NCBI GenBank assembly: GCA_011800155.1
Contig: CM022374.1
Coordinates: forward strand, 2,899,595-2,963,594
Origin: Flammulina velutipes
Taxonomy: Eukaryota; Basidiomycota; Agaricomycetes; Agaricales; Physalacriaceae
Direction of reading: 5' to 3'
DNA: 64,000 bases
Shown: positions 22,113 to 33,539 of the stretch, one piece after another
Numbering within the stretch: the first letter of the stretch is position 1
Layout of the letters: each line of letters opens with the position of its first letter
Program-made: the position numbers and the translations under genes
Notes under the pieces: model-generated
Told to the model about the DNA's origin: nothing
Seen by the model: only the letters and a program-made list of their open reading frames with translations
The model's database searches: none

Positions 22113-23743
22113 TCAAATCAGAGACGAACGGTATAACTCGAGACGTGCCCGTTCGTTGTCAACATCTAGCAGCTGTGGTATCAACGAGTCTTTAGGAGCA
22201 GCCGTCTATCAAGTAAATTATGTGGTTTTCTGGACTCAAGAACGAGTTACACTTACCCGAAACCAGCCCAGCTCGTTGCATCTAATACCGAAGAAAATGT
22301 GAGCGTGATAGTATACAAATGATGTTTGGGCTCACTGCAACCAGAACCACGGGCGACCAGGATTCTTGTCTGTGAATCGATCATGATTTTTGTCGTGTGT
22401 GCCCCAAAATGCACTGCGAGACGCATGAGAAGGGCAAAGGAAAGCCTCGTTATTTGAAACTCACTCATCATTTTCTCCTTTAAAAACCTTCTCGTTCCAC
22501 TTTCCCCACCCAGCCAATATGTCATCGACATCCTTTAGCCCTTGAAAATCTAGAGTAGCACAGAACTTATGGAACTGAGTATTTTCCTTGGGTTGGATGT
22601 CGTCCCATAATCTCACAGTATATGCAACTGGTTATATGTGAGTTAGAAGTTTTACGAAATGTGCGGTAGCATACCAGCTTCAGCTACATCTACCAGTTCC
22701 GTCACACCGTCCAATCGAAGTAGTTTCTTCAGGTGCGCCACTTCTGTCTTATTGTTCTTTTTTGCCACCTCATCGATGTGCTCCGCAACGAATTGGATGG
22801 CGCCAGAACACTTGACCAAGGACAATTTATTCATAGATTTACGAGCAGAGTCCCAGTATGTCCATAGATCTCTAAATACAACGCGGATCAGGTTACGGAT
22901 TGTGGTTAGGAGACAAACGACATACTCGTGAGCTCTAGCAGGCGCAGAGGATGCGTATCCCGCGGAAAATAATTTTTCATGCCTGTTCGAGAAATCCCTA
23001 TGAGTGAGATTCGAGATTCTGTCGACAGGACCTACTTCAGCATCGCCCAGTTCGCAAGTGTGCCTGTCAATACTAGTAAGTATTTAAAAGCAGCCCGGAA
23101 TAACGAAGTCAACCCACCAGCATATCCAGATCCGACGAGAATCCACGCATTGGTATCTGGATGAACCAATCCTATCGACCCCGGGAGCTTCACATTTTTC
23201 GCAAAGTACGCCAGGTCTTCTATCGACTGCTCGATTGTTAGACGTTTGAGGCTTTTCTCAGACAAGTCCTTAGACGGGAGGCTTTCGCCAAAGTACCTGT
23301 GCTCAAGTAAGATGCACGCCCCAGCGAATCCCTCTGCGAACATTTCTACGAGTCGACCAACTTTAATGATCGATAAGGGGTCTGTGGGAGCATTCGCCGC
23401 AGGTTCAATGCCTCCAATCACCAGAAGGATTGGCCCGCCTTGGACTCATTAGTATTCTTCATTGACCGAGCGTATCGTGCGACATACTGGGCTTGTAGTG
23501 TTGCGTATTCACCCAATAACGTTGCTTGAATTTTCCTGAGATACTCAGGCTATTGTGGCTGACCCGTTGCTCGAAGTAGTATGGAGTGTCTATGTCGTCC
23601 GCGCGCGTAGTGATGTTTCGATAGGTTGTGGATGAGCCTACGGAAGTATCGCTGCGTCGAGAGAGATGCGGTGCAGCTATTGCACTAATGCAATGACTGG
23701 ATAGAACGAGGCAAAAAATCGATAGCTTCAGGTGGGGGGTCAT
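22113..23743 (-). CDS. S28-type serine carboxypeptidase-like, probably inactive
   Basis: The product begins with a signal peptide (from ATG 23743) and an R-R pair that may be a Kex2 site. It then follows the S28 (prolyl carboxypeptidase) pattern: Y-F-E-Q-R-V-S-H, Q-R-Y-W-V-N, a 5'-spliced G-G-P-I-L-L-V-I-G-G, L-L-E-H-R-Y-F-G-E-S-L-P, L-T-I-E-Q, W-I-L-V-G-S-G-Y-A-G-G-L, Y-A-S-S-A-P, V-R-L-W-D-D and C-N-E-L-G-W-F. The nucleophile motif of the family is G-G-S-Y-[AP]-G; here it is G-S-G-Y-A-G, so the Ser position holds Gly. The proposed stop at 22113-22115 falls soon after C-N-E-L-G-W-F, before the Asp and His regions. A further exon might exist: an acceptor near 22100 would lead into a frame continuing to about 21647, but no D-P-W or His motif is seen there. 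Intron boundaries in the middle are uncertain. Confidence 0.7.
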
Positions 23744-23759
23744 TCAGGAAAATAAGAGT

Positions 23760-26700
23760 GTGCGAAGACGAAGGTATATACATCACCTAAGTAATGAATG
23801 CTGTGAAGTTAGCTACGTAGCCCCCTGGGTTACAGATCCTCATAATATCAGATAATATCCCTCCGGCGTTCCTGATGGGACCATGCCGTGTAATTTCCTT
23901 CCGTCCTTCTTCGGGAACTATCCCGAGCCCACAGCCACGACTTGACCAAAAAAGGGTTTCCGGATGTGTTTCCATCACAGGACTTTCGGATCGATTGAAT
24001 CTGAACAGGAAGGATATACCGGCGTTTGAGACGTGGAAGGCTATGTAGACTGGAAGAAGAACAAAGCAGAGCGTTCAAGGATGGCGAATGAGAGGGTTGC
24101 TACCAGAATGTGAACGTTGTTTGAGTTAGGAAGAGGAGGTGGAAACCGTCCGCGATGTCAAAATCCGCCATAGGCCCAAATCTAGAGACATGGTCGGAGT
24201 TCTTAGTACGACGAGTAACGGCACCGGAAACAATTGCGACAAGGCCGACGAGACACTGCAGCGGTCTACGACCGCTATCAGAAGGAAACCCAAATACTTG
24301 AAAATGAGAACATACTTGGAAAACATCTCGTGAGTTGGTCCTTGATACTCTCCAGCGCCGATCTCTCGAGCGAGGCCATCGATAGCGAACTGGTGTACAT
24401 CAGAAACCATAACCAACCGTTAGTCTACGGAAAAACCGCACCTATTCAAGAGATTGATTCATCGAATTGGGTGAACACGACCTGTGAGAGAACCAGGTGT
24501 CTGTCGACTTCAGCTTCGCGTAGATGATCGTATCAAAGGAGACGAAGCGAGCAACACCGCCCACCGGTGATTTGTTAGGTCGTAATGGCACGCGAGAAGG
24601 CAAAAGGCGCTGACGTTGCTGTTTCCCGCTCTGCATGCCCGCAGGGATCGATTTGCATGAATCTACAAGGAAATGGAACAGCAAGGGGATGCTCCGGTAG
24701 GAGTAGCCATACATACATAAGATCTTGGGCCAGCTCCTTCATTTCAAGAAGACGGGCGGGGAAGAATCCGGTTCGTCGTCGTACTATTCATCCTCCAGAT
24801 CACCATCCGAGCCGTAGTCATAGCGGTCAGTAGTCATGTCCTTGGGAGCTGCTTGACGCAGGTAGAGCGCTACAGGTCCTGAACGTTTGTAGCTGTCTAT
24901 GACGACCAGGGCTCGAGGATGGCTAGTCTTCTGATATCCACGCCGCTTCGAATAGGTGTCAACTTTCGTGTCGGTGATATTGTCAGATTGGAGCGAATCC
25001 TCCCACGCTGTAGCCACTCGTTCCGCAATCGACTTGCTTATAGGATCAGGTCGGTGTACAACTGCGATAGAGACGGCGGTAGTCATGGTATCCGTTGATG
25101 CGTACTCAAAACTCCAAAGAACGAAGGAGCGCTGGTCCAATGATGTTGGCATGTCACACCGTTGAAGGTGAGCTGCTCAGAAAGCACGAGGGTCTGATGT
25201 TTCAATTCAAGATAGAGGATTGCGCCGCTGGTGATTTCGTCCTGAATTGTTATTGAGTGAGAAAGGTCGACGTCCCATAGGATGATACTGACTTACGGTA
25301 GTTGGCGACGTAGGAAGAGAATTTTCATTTGTTACAGTGATAACTCCGCGGAACCTATAGGAATAGCGAGGATCAGTGAGTCATCGTCGTATGCAGCGCA
25401 TCCAATCTCACCAGACATCTTACTTGTATGCCAACGGATTGTCTGATTGGTCCAACGGGAGGAGTAACCTGCATAATACAGAACGACCAGCCGAGCCCGT
25501 ATATCTTGCTCTTCCTAGGGATCATATCGATAGAAGAGAGGGTAGCAGCGGAGACTGTGCCTACATTCCCGAAGTACGGTGATATTTTCTCGATCCCAAC
25601 ACGATCTATGATGGTGGGAGGACAAGTCGAGTTAACCTTCTAGCGTCTTGAAGGTGTTTCCTTGTTAATGTTGGTGTGCGCGCCTCCAGGACGGATGATG
25701 GTCTCGTTAAGAGGAGATACAGATGAACGCCCTGACACGGAAGACGGTCTACATCCATGTCAATTTAGTACGTTCTCTTGGAAATGGATGTATTTACCGT
25801 ACATACCGCACGTAGAATGATAAAGGAGGTCAAGGCCTCAGACTGCCAGCCAGGATCCAGCTGTGATTGGTCTTAGACGGGCCTGATAGTTTTCTTGGAT
25901 TCCGGGACGCGTACTTTGCGTTCCGTCGGGCAAGCACAGAGTGGTCTCTGCATTCGGGGTCAATGTATGCTTGAAGAGGCGAAACGACGACGTACCTCCT
26001 CCACCAGCTGAGCCTAAACTGGATTGGCTTCCCTCATCGTCGCAATGGCGTCCATAGGTTCGCTCTCCTCGTCCAAACCGTCGTCTGAACGTGATGAACG
26101 TCGTCTGATACTAATCACTGAATCTGTGGGGGTGCGTTGCTTTAAAATCGTGAGGATGTGGGAAGATCTAGAGCATTTGCTGGTCCCGGGAGGCATTCTC
26201 CTTGCCTGTAAGGATTATGAGGACAAGAGCGTGAGCCTCAAGGCGGTGCTCACTGTTCATGAAATCGCATCTCGTAGGCAAATGCAGGCCTGGCATAGAT
26301 ATGCTCGTCTGAAACGTTGGCGATATTGACGAGTCCTGCCCATTTGCTAGGTCGACAATGACGAACTGCTAACGACCTGTTAGGCGCCTTCGTGGGGTCT
26401 ACGTTCGCTATATGCAAAACCGTCGGAATCCATGGCTTCGACGTTCACAAGTAAGGAAAGACAAACAGATTGCTGGTAGCAATAAGCCAAAAAATGTTCC
26501 CCAACTTTACGCGGCCAACGCCGGCATCACGATCACGTGAGATCACTTGGCTATGCCTTGGGAATACGTACTAGTAGTACTAGCCGCCTTATGCGTTGGT
26601 TTTACGTCTTGTACATCCATATGAGATGATACTTATGAGCTTCTTTTGTTGACCGTAGTACGAAGATGAGATGGGAATAGGAGGACGGCACCTCCAGATT

Positions 26701-26760
26701 CCGGAGCAAAGTCAGTGTGGCGTATAGATGGTAGTTGTGATAGGAGAAAATGACAAAGGT
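23760..26760. other. 3 kb without a firm gene; decayed minus-strand frames
   Basis: Several minus-strand open stretches exist, for example 25152-24784, 24416-24126 and 26196-26014, some with intron-like elements between them (such as one starting near 26251). They cannot be joined without stops or frame changes, and I recognise no domain. The stretch 25460-25150 contains successive minus-strand exons that almost connect. It may be an old gene with frameshifts. A hydrophobic segment is encoded near 24310-24230 (minus). Confidence 0.45.
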
Positions 26761-26809
26761 AGACATTACATTATCAATCATTGACATTTTTAAAAATACT
26801 ATTATCCTA

Positions 26810-27816
26810 CTATGCAATGTTGGCCTTCTCCTCCTCAAGTGCCTGCATATCCTTCCTGTTCAAAATAGCAGGTCAGTTTCATGTCCCGATTATACAACGG
26901 AGACTTACGGTCGCAGGCTTTTACCATGACCTTCCAAAATCTCTTGGAATTCGGCGAGATTAACGTTACGCTCTAGAGTCTCTCTAGCTTCCTTCTCGAA
27001 TTCTGCGATTTGGCGTGCGGCAACTGTGGCGTCTTTGGAAACCTCTTCGACACCGGCGACCTCGTCGGGGCCATCTGAGTCTTCCGAGTCGGGCTCATCA
27101 GTGTATCCAGGTGCCCAGTCAATGAACTCCATGTCCTCGAATGTGCTATCCACTAGCGCGTTGCGGAGGTGCAGATCACCGTACCTGTTACCGGGGCAAT
27201 CAGTGAGTCACTATCTCTCAAAACTCCAGGTAATCTCACATTAACCCATTCTCTTTTGCATACCTGCGCGAGCGCTTGAACATGTTGGTCCTCATTACAT
27301 CAACTACCTCTTTTGCCTCGAGCTCCTCGTCCTGGAGATACCACTCGTGCGCGAACTTGCGCTCCGGAGAGTCCTTGGTAGGGTACCCGGTGCGGATATT
27401 CCGTACGACGAAGACGTAGTAACGCGGATTGTCGGTTGCGCTATAGTACAGAGTCTGCCCGACCTCTTTCGCGAAGCGCACTTCTTTCTCTATTTTTTCT
27501 AGTTCCCCAGGTGGCGGTGTCTTTTTCTTTCTGATAAGTTTGAGGATTGCGGGTTGGCCGTCGAAACCGTCATTCATGTCGTAGGTCGTGGACTCCCCGC
27601 CTTGATCGCCTTCCGCTATCGGGGTGAGCTTGTAATCATCCTTGTTGATCGTAATGCTTTCGAGGGCGCGATTTGAACTGTCGGTGGCGTTAGTTCCGTG
27701 TCTCTGGAATTGAGACACGGGATTGGGGGTACGTACATTGATATCGATGCCGCCTCGAGCCCGAGGATGGCGATGAGCAGAAAGGTGAACGAGAAGAGGG
27801 CAGGTAAGGTGAACAT
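26810..27816 (-). CDS. Secreted kinase-like protein (family gene A)
   Basis: The gene has four exons. A signal peptide is encoded from ATG 27816, and a short intron follows near 27736. The second exon carries an N-lobe-like block, Q-P-A-I-L-K-L-I-R (possible beta-3 lysine), followed by a helix with E-V-R-F-A-K-E-V, a hinge-like Y-Y-V-F-V-V-R-N and the family motif E-R-K-F-A-H-E-W-Y. A phase-2 intron (27238-27185) splits the codon before Y-G-D-L-H-L-R-N-A-L-V-D, which resembles the H-x-D-x-x-x-x-N catalytic loop of kinase and APH folds. F-I-D-W-A-P-G follows in the place of DFG. An acidic linker and a charged helix end at TAG 26810-26812. Tyr replaces the loop His. Kinase fold is inferred from motif order only; the substrate is unknown and the protein is likely extracellular or in the secretory pathway. 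Confidence 0.7.
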
Positions 27817-27829
27817 GGTTTTGGGGCTG

Positions 27830-28540
27830 GTTTGTGTTCGATTCGGAGGCCAGCTCTGGATTGTTGAACAGTGTAAGGACTCGCTGGAGGCTATTTATCC
27901 CGATTCCTCATTGTCAACCTCATTGCCCTCGTCGCCGAATTAACATACAACTATCTAAATCTCAAGAGCTCCCGCTAACGACTCTTTCGGCAAGCCCAGT
28001 GGAGGCTGTTTCCAATTACGGATGTTGATAGAATAATTCAAATATGCACAATAGAATGCATGGAGCGGGTCGATAACACGGGCAGATAATCCAGCAACCA
28101 CTGCGAGAGGTTCTGTGTACCATCATAACCATCATCAATACAGATTATACTGTGTATAGCGTGCTACTACTGAGATATCTTCCTAAAGGGACCTTTGAAT
28201 CTCCGTATGAGTATCGTTTATTTGGATTGCAACATACTACCATTCATCAGTATCCCTACTAGGGCGCATGGGAACCATCCCCGGACCCATCTATCATGTC
28301 AATCGGTGTTTCACGGGAATCCATTAGTAGGTGGGAATAAGTATTCTGGGCGATGCGTGGTATCATGTGCCGGTATCATTGAGCAGCCTTTATAAGAGTT
28401 ACTTAGTATGGTGTGAAAGTAGACAGCCGTCTCTTTCGTCACTGATACTTGTGGCGCAGTCCGAATTACACTGCCTTACATTGACACATTGATTACATTC
28501 TGATCAATAGCTAATGGATTAAGACTCTATTGGTAAACTT
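27830..28540. other. Intergenic between family genes A and B
   Basis: No gene is supported here. The 9-mer TGTGGCGCA followed by GTCCGAATTA lies at 28450 and also occurs downstream of gene C at 30822, so it belongs to the duplicated 3' flank of genes B and C. Confidence 0.6.
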
Positions 28541-28548
28541 TCGAATTG

Positions 28549-29728
28549 CTAATCCGAGTCGTCCGAGTCATAGTACTCACTATCTGACTCGCTGTCAGCG
28601 TCGGAAGACTCATAGTCAGGATTTGCCGCCTTTATCCTCTCCATTTCCGCTTTTTGGTCCTGGTCCCATTTCTCTTGTGCTGCCTTATTTCCCGCTTCCT
28701 CTTTTTTCTTCCTTGCGGCATCGGCAGCTCTCCATGCTGGCATATCTGCTCTGTTCAGTGGGGTCAGTCTCGATCTGATCTAATTTAATCCAAACAACTT
28801 ACGGTCGAAGCTCCTGGCTGTGATCGTCCAAGATGAACTTGAGACCGGGAATACTGATAGACCCTGATAGGATGGAGTCCAATTCTTTCTTGAATCTCTC
28901 CATCCGCTCCTTCTTTGCCGCGGAATCTTCGGGGAGCGGTACGACACCGTAGATCAGGGGATCGAATGAGGGTGCCCAGTCTGGGAAGACTGTGTCGTCC
29001 AATGTCTCGTCCGTGAAGGCGTTGAGGAGATGTAGGTCGAGAAAGCTGGCATCAATAGAATTAATGGTCGGTTATTCACATCAAGTAGAAAAGCGCTCAC
29101 AGCAGTCCATGCTTTTCAGCATGATATATCGCTTGGTCATACATGCTGGTTCTCAATTTATCCAGAGATTCCGTGACATCCATATTTTTGTCTGCGATGT
29201 ACCATTCGTGGAAGAGCTTCCTTTCGGGAGCGGTTGTGGTGTTCCGGAAATCGTTCAGAAATCCCTTTCGAAGGTCTTTCATGACCAATGTGAAGAAGTT
29301 GTCGTCGTCTGTCAAACTGTGGTATAGATATTGGCCGACCTATTATACCATGATGCGTGTTATCATTTAGCCTTGAAGCTGCACACACCTTTTTGGTGTA
29401 ATCCGCTTCTGCCTTCACATAGGCTTCCATATCTGGCTGCTTTTCGATGGACTTGAGGACTGCAGGCGAGCCTTTGAAAGGCTCTACGAGATAGCACACA
29501 GTGTTCCTCGATTCATGGTTCTGCGTGGATATGCGCTCGGGGAGCAGTTCGCACTTCATGGGTTTCCCGGCGACTTTGACATCGATGATAGATGGGTCGC
29601 GCGTGGCACTAAGACGTTGAGACTTAGCAGGTCTGGAGATGATGAACAACGTACATGGATAATGCGGATATCGCATGAATTTGGAAGAGAGCGGTGAAGC
29701 CGGTGATGACGATGGTCTGGAATAGCAT
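28549..29728 (-). CDS. Secreted kinase-like protein (family gene B)
   Basis: This is a tandem paralogue of gene C. A signal peptide starts at ATG 29728, and the first intron begins near 29656. The N-lobe-like block reads S-P-A-V-L-K-S-I-E, then a helix with Y-T-K-K-V, F-F-T-L-V-M-K-D-L, and the family motif E-R-K-L-F-H-E-W-Y followed by D-K-N-M-D-V. The catalytic-loop equivalent is F-L-D-L-H-L-L-N-A-F-T-D, with Phe in the His position but Asp and Asn kept. F-P-D-W-A-P-S-F stands for DFG. The C-terminus (from M-P-A-W-R-A) is a charged helix ending in an extremely acidic D/S/E tail, stop at 28549-28551. Introns fall at the same places as in gene A, including the one right before the loop. Activity cannot be judged from sequence alone. 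Confidence 0.7.
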
Positions 29729-30494
29729 TGTGGATGAGTGGCGACGTGCGAGGCCGGCTCGTGTAATAGTTGAGTGATATTCGGAATCCGGATATTTGTA
29801 GAGTGTGATTCCCTTGGTATCGTCCACATAGCCTGCAAGATGTATCAAGACGACGATGATCCAGTGACGAACGTTGATTAAGAGACCGTTACGCTGCAAA
29901 TCATGGGCAGAGATGATTCGCTAATGCCTAAGTGTTGAGTAGTATCTGTTAGCACTGATCAAAGGCTATGCGGCACGACAATCGTCAAGGAAAGTACTCA
30001 ACCACTAGCCGGAGGAGGCTATCGTTGTAAACGCGCTGATCCATCACGAGCGAGGCTGGCAACAGCATCGGCCATATGTCGTCGAAAACTTCGGTGCATC
30101 GTGGACGCCGAACCAGAGAGTATATACTTCCTGAAATGATAGGAAAACAGTAGAGAATGGGACTACTAAATATGCCCCTTCTTGATCTGGGCTTGACCTT
30201 GATCGTCGTCCAGCTTTACTTGTAAGGACTCCTTCACTGGCAAGTGAGCGAAACCGTGACTGGAATGCTGGGGACGTTGTGAGCTACGCTTAAGAGAGAC
30301 AGGTTTCTATCCGTGTGCGAGCCAGAGTCTGCCAGATGATGATGATCGGAAAACAAAGTTCGGCATGACTCGGCAGATCGGCATCATAGTGTGGCGCAGG
30401 ATTGTTGTCGTAAAAGCGATACTACTATTCATACTGATAGTGTATATATCGCTTACCGACAGCATGCGTTGAATATCCTTTAAGATGCTTCGCT

Positions 30495-30640
30495 ATTGCT
30501 CACGTCCGGCATATTCATCTACCTCTACCTAGCGATCACAGAGGTACGCAAGCACCGGTTGAGGAGAGAGAGGCATGGGGAAGTGTCGAAGAAGACTATT
30601 ACGACCTCAGAGGATACTCATGCCATGATGCCTTAAGTAG
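30495..30640 (+). pseudogene. Inverted fragment of the single-pass membrane gene
   Basis: The sequence from about 30501 closely matches the second exon of the gene at 33064-33432, but in opposite orientation. It reads T-S-G-I-F-I-Y-L-Y-L then R-K-H-R-L-R-R-E-R and remains open to a TAA near 30637. No acceptor AG is present where the intact gene has one and no first exon is seen, so this is a detached copy. Confidence 0.65.
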
Positions 30641-30935
30641 CACTGGCTTCTAACTAGTTATCCCTAGGCCTGAGCTCCCGCTGCCGTATCGATTGGTATT
30701 TCGAGGGCGGCGGAATCTGAGAATACCTATATCACGACATACTTAGGTACTTATAAACGACAGCCTACTGCAAGGCCGCATGTATGTAGAAGATGGGTTA
30801 GTTCCAGTCATCCCAAACATATGTGGCGCAGTCCGAATTACACCGCTAGGATCACAGGGTTTGATGTCGACGTGTGGACTTCAACCAATTAAATTGTATG
30901 AATTATATCTAGTATCATAGAACTCTAGTCAACCG

Positions 30936-32116
30936 CTAATCCGAATTCTCGTAGCTTTCCTCCGACGCAGAACTATCGTCGCTGGCAGAGTCCGAGGCAG
31001 AACTCTCTTGCGACAATCTATCCCTTTCTTCTGCCTGATATCTTTCCCATTCTTCCATCGCTACTCTATACGCCTCTTCCTCTCGCTGTCTCGCTGCGAC
31101 ATCGGCTCTCCATGCTGGCATATCCGCCCTATGCCACAAGGTCAGTTCTCGATCTAATCTCAACTCCATACACTGGGGGCTTACTCTCTAAGCTTCAGGC
31201 CATGATCCTCCAAGGTAAGCTTCAAGTTGAAGACACTGATAGATCTGGGTATGATGAAGTCCAAATCTCGCATGAATTTCTCGATTCGTTCATGCTTCTC
31301 TGTGGGATCTTCGGGGAGAGGTAGGACACCTACGATTACGCGATCGAATGAGGGTGCCCAGTCTGGGAAGACTGTGTCGTAGGCTGTCTTATCAGTGAGG
31401 GCGTTGAGGAAATGGAGATCGAGAAAGCTGGGATTAGTAGAGTTAATGGTCGGTTATTCACGTCAACTTGAAGTAAAAAGGGCTCACAGCAGATTATGCT
31501 TTTCAGCATGATACATTGCTTGTGCAAACATGCTCTCTTGGAATTGATCTAAAGCTTTTATGACATCCATGTTTTTGTCCTCGATGTACCACTCGTGGAA
31601 GAGTTTTCTTTCGGGAGCGGTTGGGGTGTTCCGGAAATCATTCAGAAATCCCTTTCGAAGGTCCTTCAAGACCAACGTGAAGAACACGTCGTCGTCTGTG
31701 AAGCTGTGGTATAGATGTTGGCCGACCTATGATACCATGATCAGTCAGCCTTGGAGCGAAAGGCAGCACGTACCTTTTCCGCATAATCCGCCTCTGCTTG
31801 TAGAAAGGCCTGTATATCTGGCTGCATTTCGATGGATTTTAGGACTGCGCGCGAACCCTTGAAAGGCTCTACGAGATAGCATACTGTGTTCCTCGATTCA
31901 CGGTTCTGTGTGGATATACGCTCGGGAAGTAGTTCGCACTTCATGGGTTTTCCGGCGACTTTGACATCGACAATAGATGATCGGTCACGCGCAGAACTGT
32001 GGCGTTTAGAGGTAGCATCTTCAAGGACGATAAACAACGTACATGGACAATGCGGATATCGCATGCATTTGGATGATGAGAAAGATGAACGAGGTGGCGG
32101 CGGTGTGGAACATCAT
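30936..32116 (-). CDS. Secreted kinase-like protein (family gene C)
   Basis: Closest relative of gene B, 2.39 kb away in the same orientation. A signal peptide starts at ATG 32116 (or 32113). It has R-A-V-L-K-S-I-E in the lysine block, F-F-T-L-V-L-K-D-L, E-R-K-L-F-H-E-W-Y then D-K-N-M-D-V, and a loop exon encoding L-D-L-H-F-L-N-A-L-T-D followed by F-P-D-W-A-P-S-F. The tail after M-P-A-W-R-A-D is a charged helix ending in a Ser/Asp/Glu-rich stretch, stop at 30936-30938. Intron positions match gene B. The 3' flank shares a block beginning TGTGGCGCAGTCCGAATTA with gene B, which shows that the duplication included flanking DNA. Confidence 0.7.
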
Positions 32117-32642
32117 CTTTGAGGTATGTTCACCTACGAGGCCAGCTCGTACTTTGTTGGTGAAGGATGATAATTGCTGAGATGAGGATATTTGAGGAAT
32201 TGCCAATGCATTGCTATTATCAACGCGACACATTCACATCCTGAATATAGGTTCGATCCTGAAATTTGACACAGCTGAGACCAGTGCGCGTTGGGTGCGA
32301 ATACAGGTCTGAGTGTATATCAACGACTAGACGTTGCTTTTCATATCCATTATTGCCACACGATGTTTACCTAGACGACTGCGAAACCTAATACACACAA
32401 TACTAGTGATTTGCATTCGAGCCTTTGTGGGGATACTTGTGCGCAAAGTTATGCTATTGGATTGATCCATCTGTTGAGATTGATATCCCGAAAACCAGCC
32501 TCGATTGATTCGTCGAGCTACGGGCGCTTCCACCGAGCTTAAATGCCCGACGATCCCGCCGTCGGTGCAAGTGATGTCATTGCGTTTCCATCAAGACGCG
32601 TAGTTAGCGATGCGAGTTGCGACTGGCATTGCGATGCATACT

Positions 32643-33032
32643 CTACACGGTTTGCATTCTATTAATAAGCTGGTAGCTACAAGACACTCTGCTGCGCTGT
32701 CTATTGGAAGTATGTTGATTTTTATATAGATTCCGCTCTGCTGCCACTACGAGGAGAGAGCGGCGTGTTGTATCGTGTAGGTGATGCATGTACAGCCTCC
32801 CCTTACCTTCAATTAGCACCATCACTCTTTTCTTGGTTAGTCTCCACGTTGAGGGACTTCCTATACTATCAGTGCCTGCGTATAAATAGTCATCTAGAAG
32901 TGGGTCATGTCCTGCAGATGCTGTATTGAATGGATTTCCCGGCTGACAATTAACGTTCACGGACAGAGGATGCGCGACAGCAAAGAGAAAGTTGTTTATT
33001 GCAAGTAAGAATTGGCATACAAAGATGGCCAT
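32643..33032 (-). CDS. Small putative secreted protein, 129 aa
   Basis: An uninterrupted frame from ATG 33032 starts with a convincing signal peptide (hydrophobic F-V-C-Q-F-L-L-A-I core, A-V-A before a likely cleavage site) and ends at 32643. One Cys occurs soon after the signal region. A GGTAAGG donor-like site near 32810 means that the 3' part may be an intron, leaving a shorter first exon of a spliced gene. I do not recognise it. It lies just downstream of the single-pass membrane gene. Confidence 0.4.
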   Translation of the reverse strand: MAIFVCQFLLAINNFLFAVAHPLSVNVNCQPGNPFNTASAGHDPLLDDYLYAGTDSIGSPSTWRLTKKRVMVLIEGKGRLYMHHLHDTTRRSLLVVAAERNLYKNQHTSNRQRSRVSCSYQLINRMQTV

Positions 33033-33063
33033 AATACGATGACGAGCGCGACTAGTGTTTTCT

Positions 33064-33432
33064 TTAGACCGTTTGACGTGCGTCTTGCTCGTTGATAGCT
33101 GGCGTCTCGAGCATGCCCGAGTTGGTGCTATATATATCGGGGTGAGATTGAGGACCCACAACAGCATCGAGACCACGTACCTCGTGGTGGTCTTCCCAGA
33201 CACGTCCACATGCTGCTCTCTCCTCAACCGGCGTTTGCGTAGCTCTCTTACCACTAGGTAGAGGCAGATGAATATGCCGGACGTGAATACTAGTAAAGCA
33301 GTCAGAGGATGAACGACGAAGGATACGAGGGAGTGATTTACCTGTTCCTAAGATGATTCCTACAATGGTACTGGTTTCTAGCCCATTATTGGAGGAAGAG
33401 ACATCAGATCGAGATTCTGGCGCAATGGTCAA
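33064..33432 (-). CDS. Small single-pass membrane protein
   Basis: Three exons can be read in frame: about 33432-33342, then after an intron beginning GTAAAT (acceptor near 33292) an exon to about 33182, then after an intron beginning GTACGT (acceptor near 33135) an exon to TAA at 33064-33066. The product has a Ser/Thr/Glu-rich N-terminal part, a membrane segment spanning the first junction (T-I-V-G-I-I-L-G-T into G-I-F-I-C-L-Y-L), then a basic R-K-R-R-L-R-R stretch, as in a type I or III single-pass protein. The true start is uncertain; the frame opens after an acceptor-like AG at 33433 and a TATAAAA lies near 33520. Function unknown. A fragment of its second exon lies inverted at 30495. Confidence 0.5.
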   Translation of the reverse strand: MTIAPESRSDVSSSNNGLETSTIVGIILGTGKSLPRILRRSSSDCFTSIHVRHIHLPLPSGKRATQTPVEERAACGRVWEDHHEVRGLDAVVGPQSHPDIYSTNSGMLETPAINEQDARQTV

Positions 33433-33539
33433 CTAAATGTGGCGGGGACTAGGAGTGGGAATGACCTTTCATGTATGAGGGGGGAGAGCGTGGAATCGCA
33501 TTAGTGGACAACGCTGGGATTTTATAGCTGGACACACAT

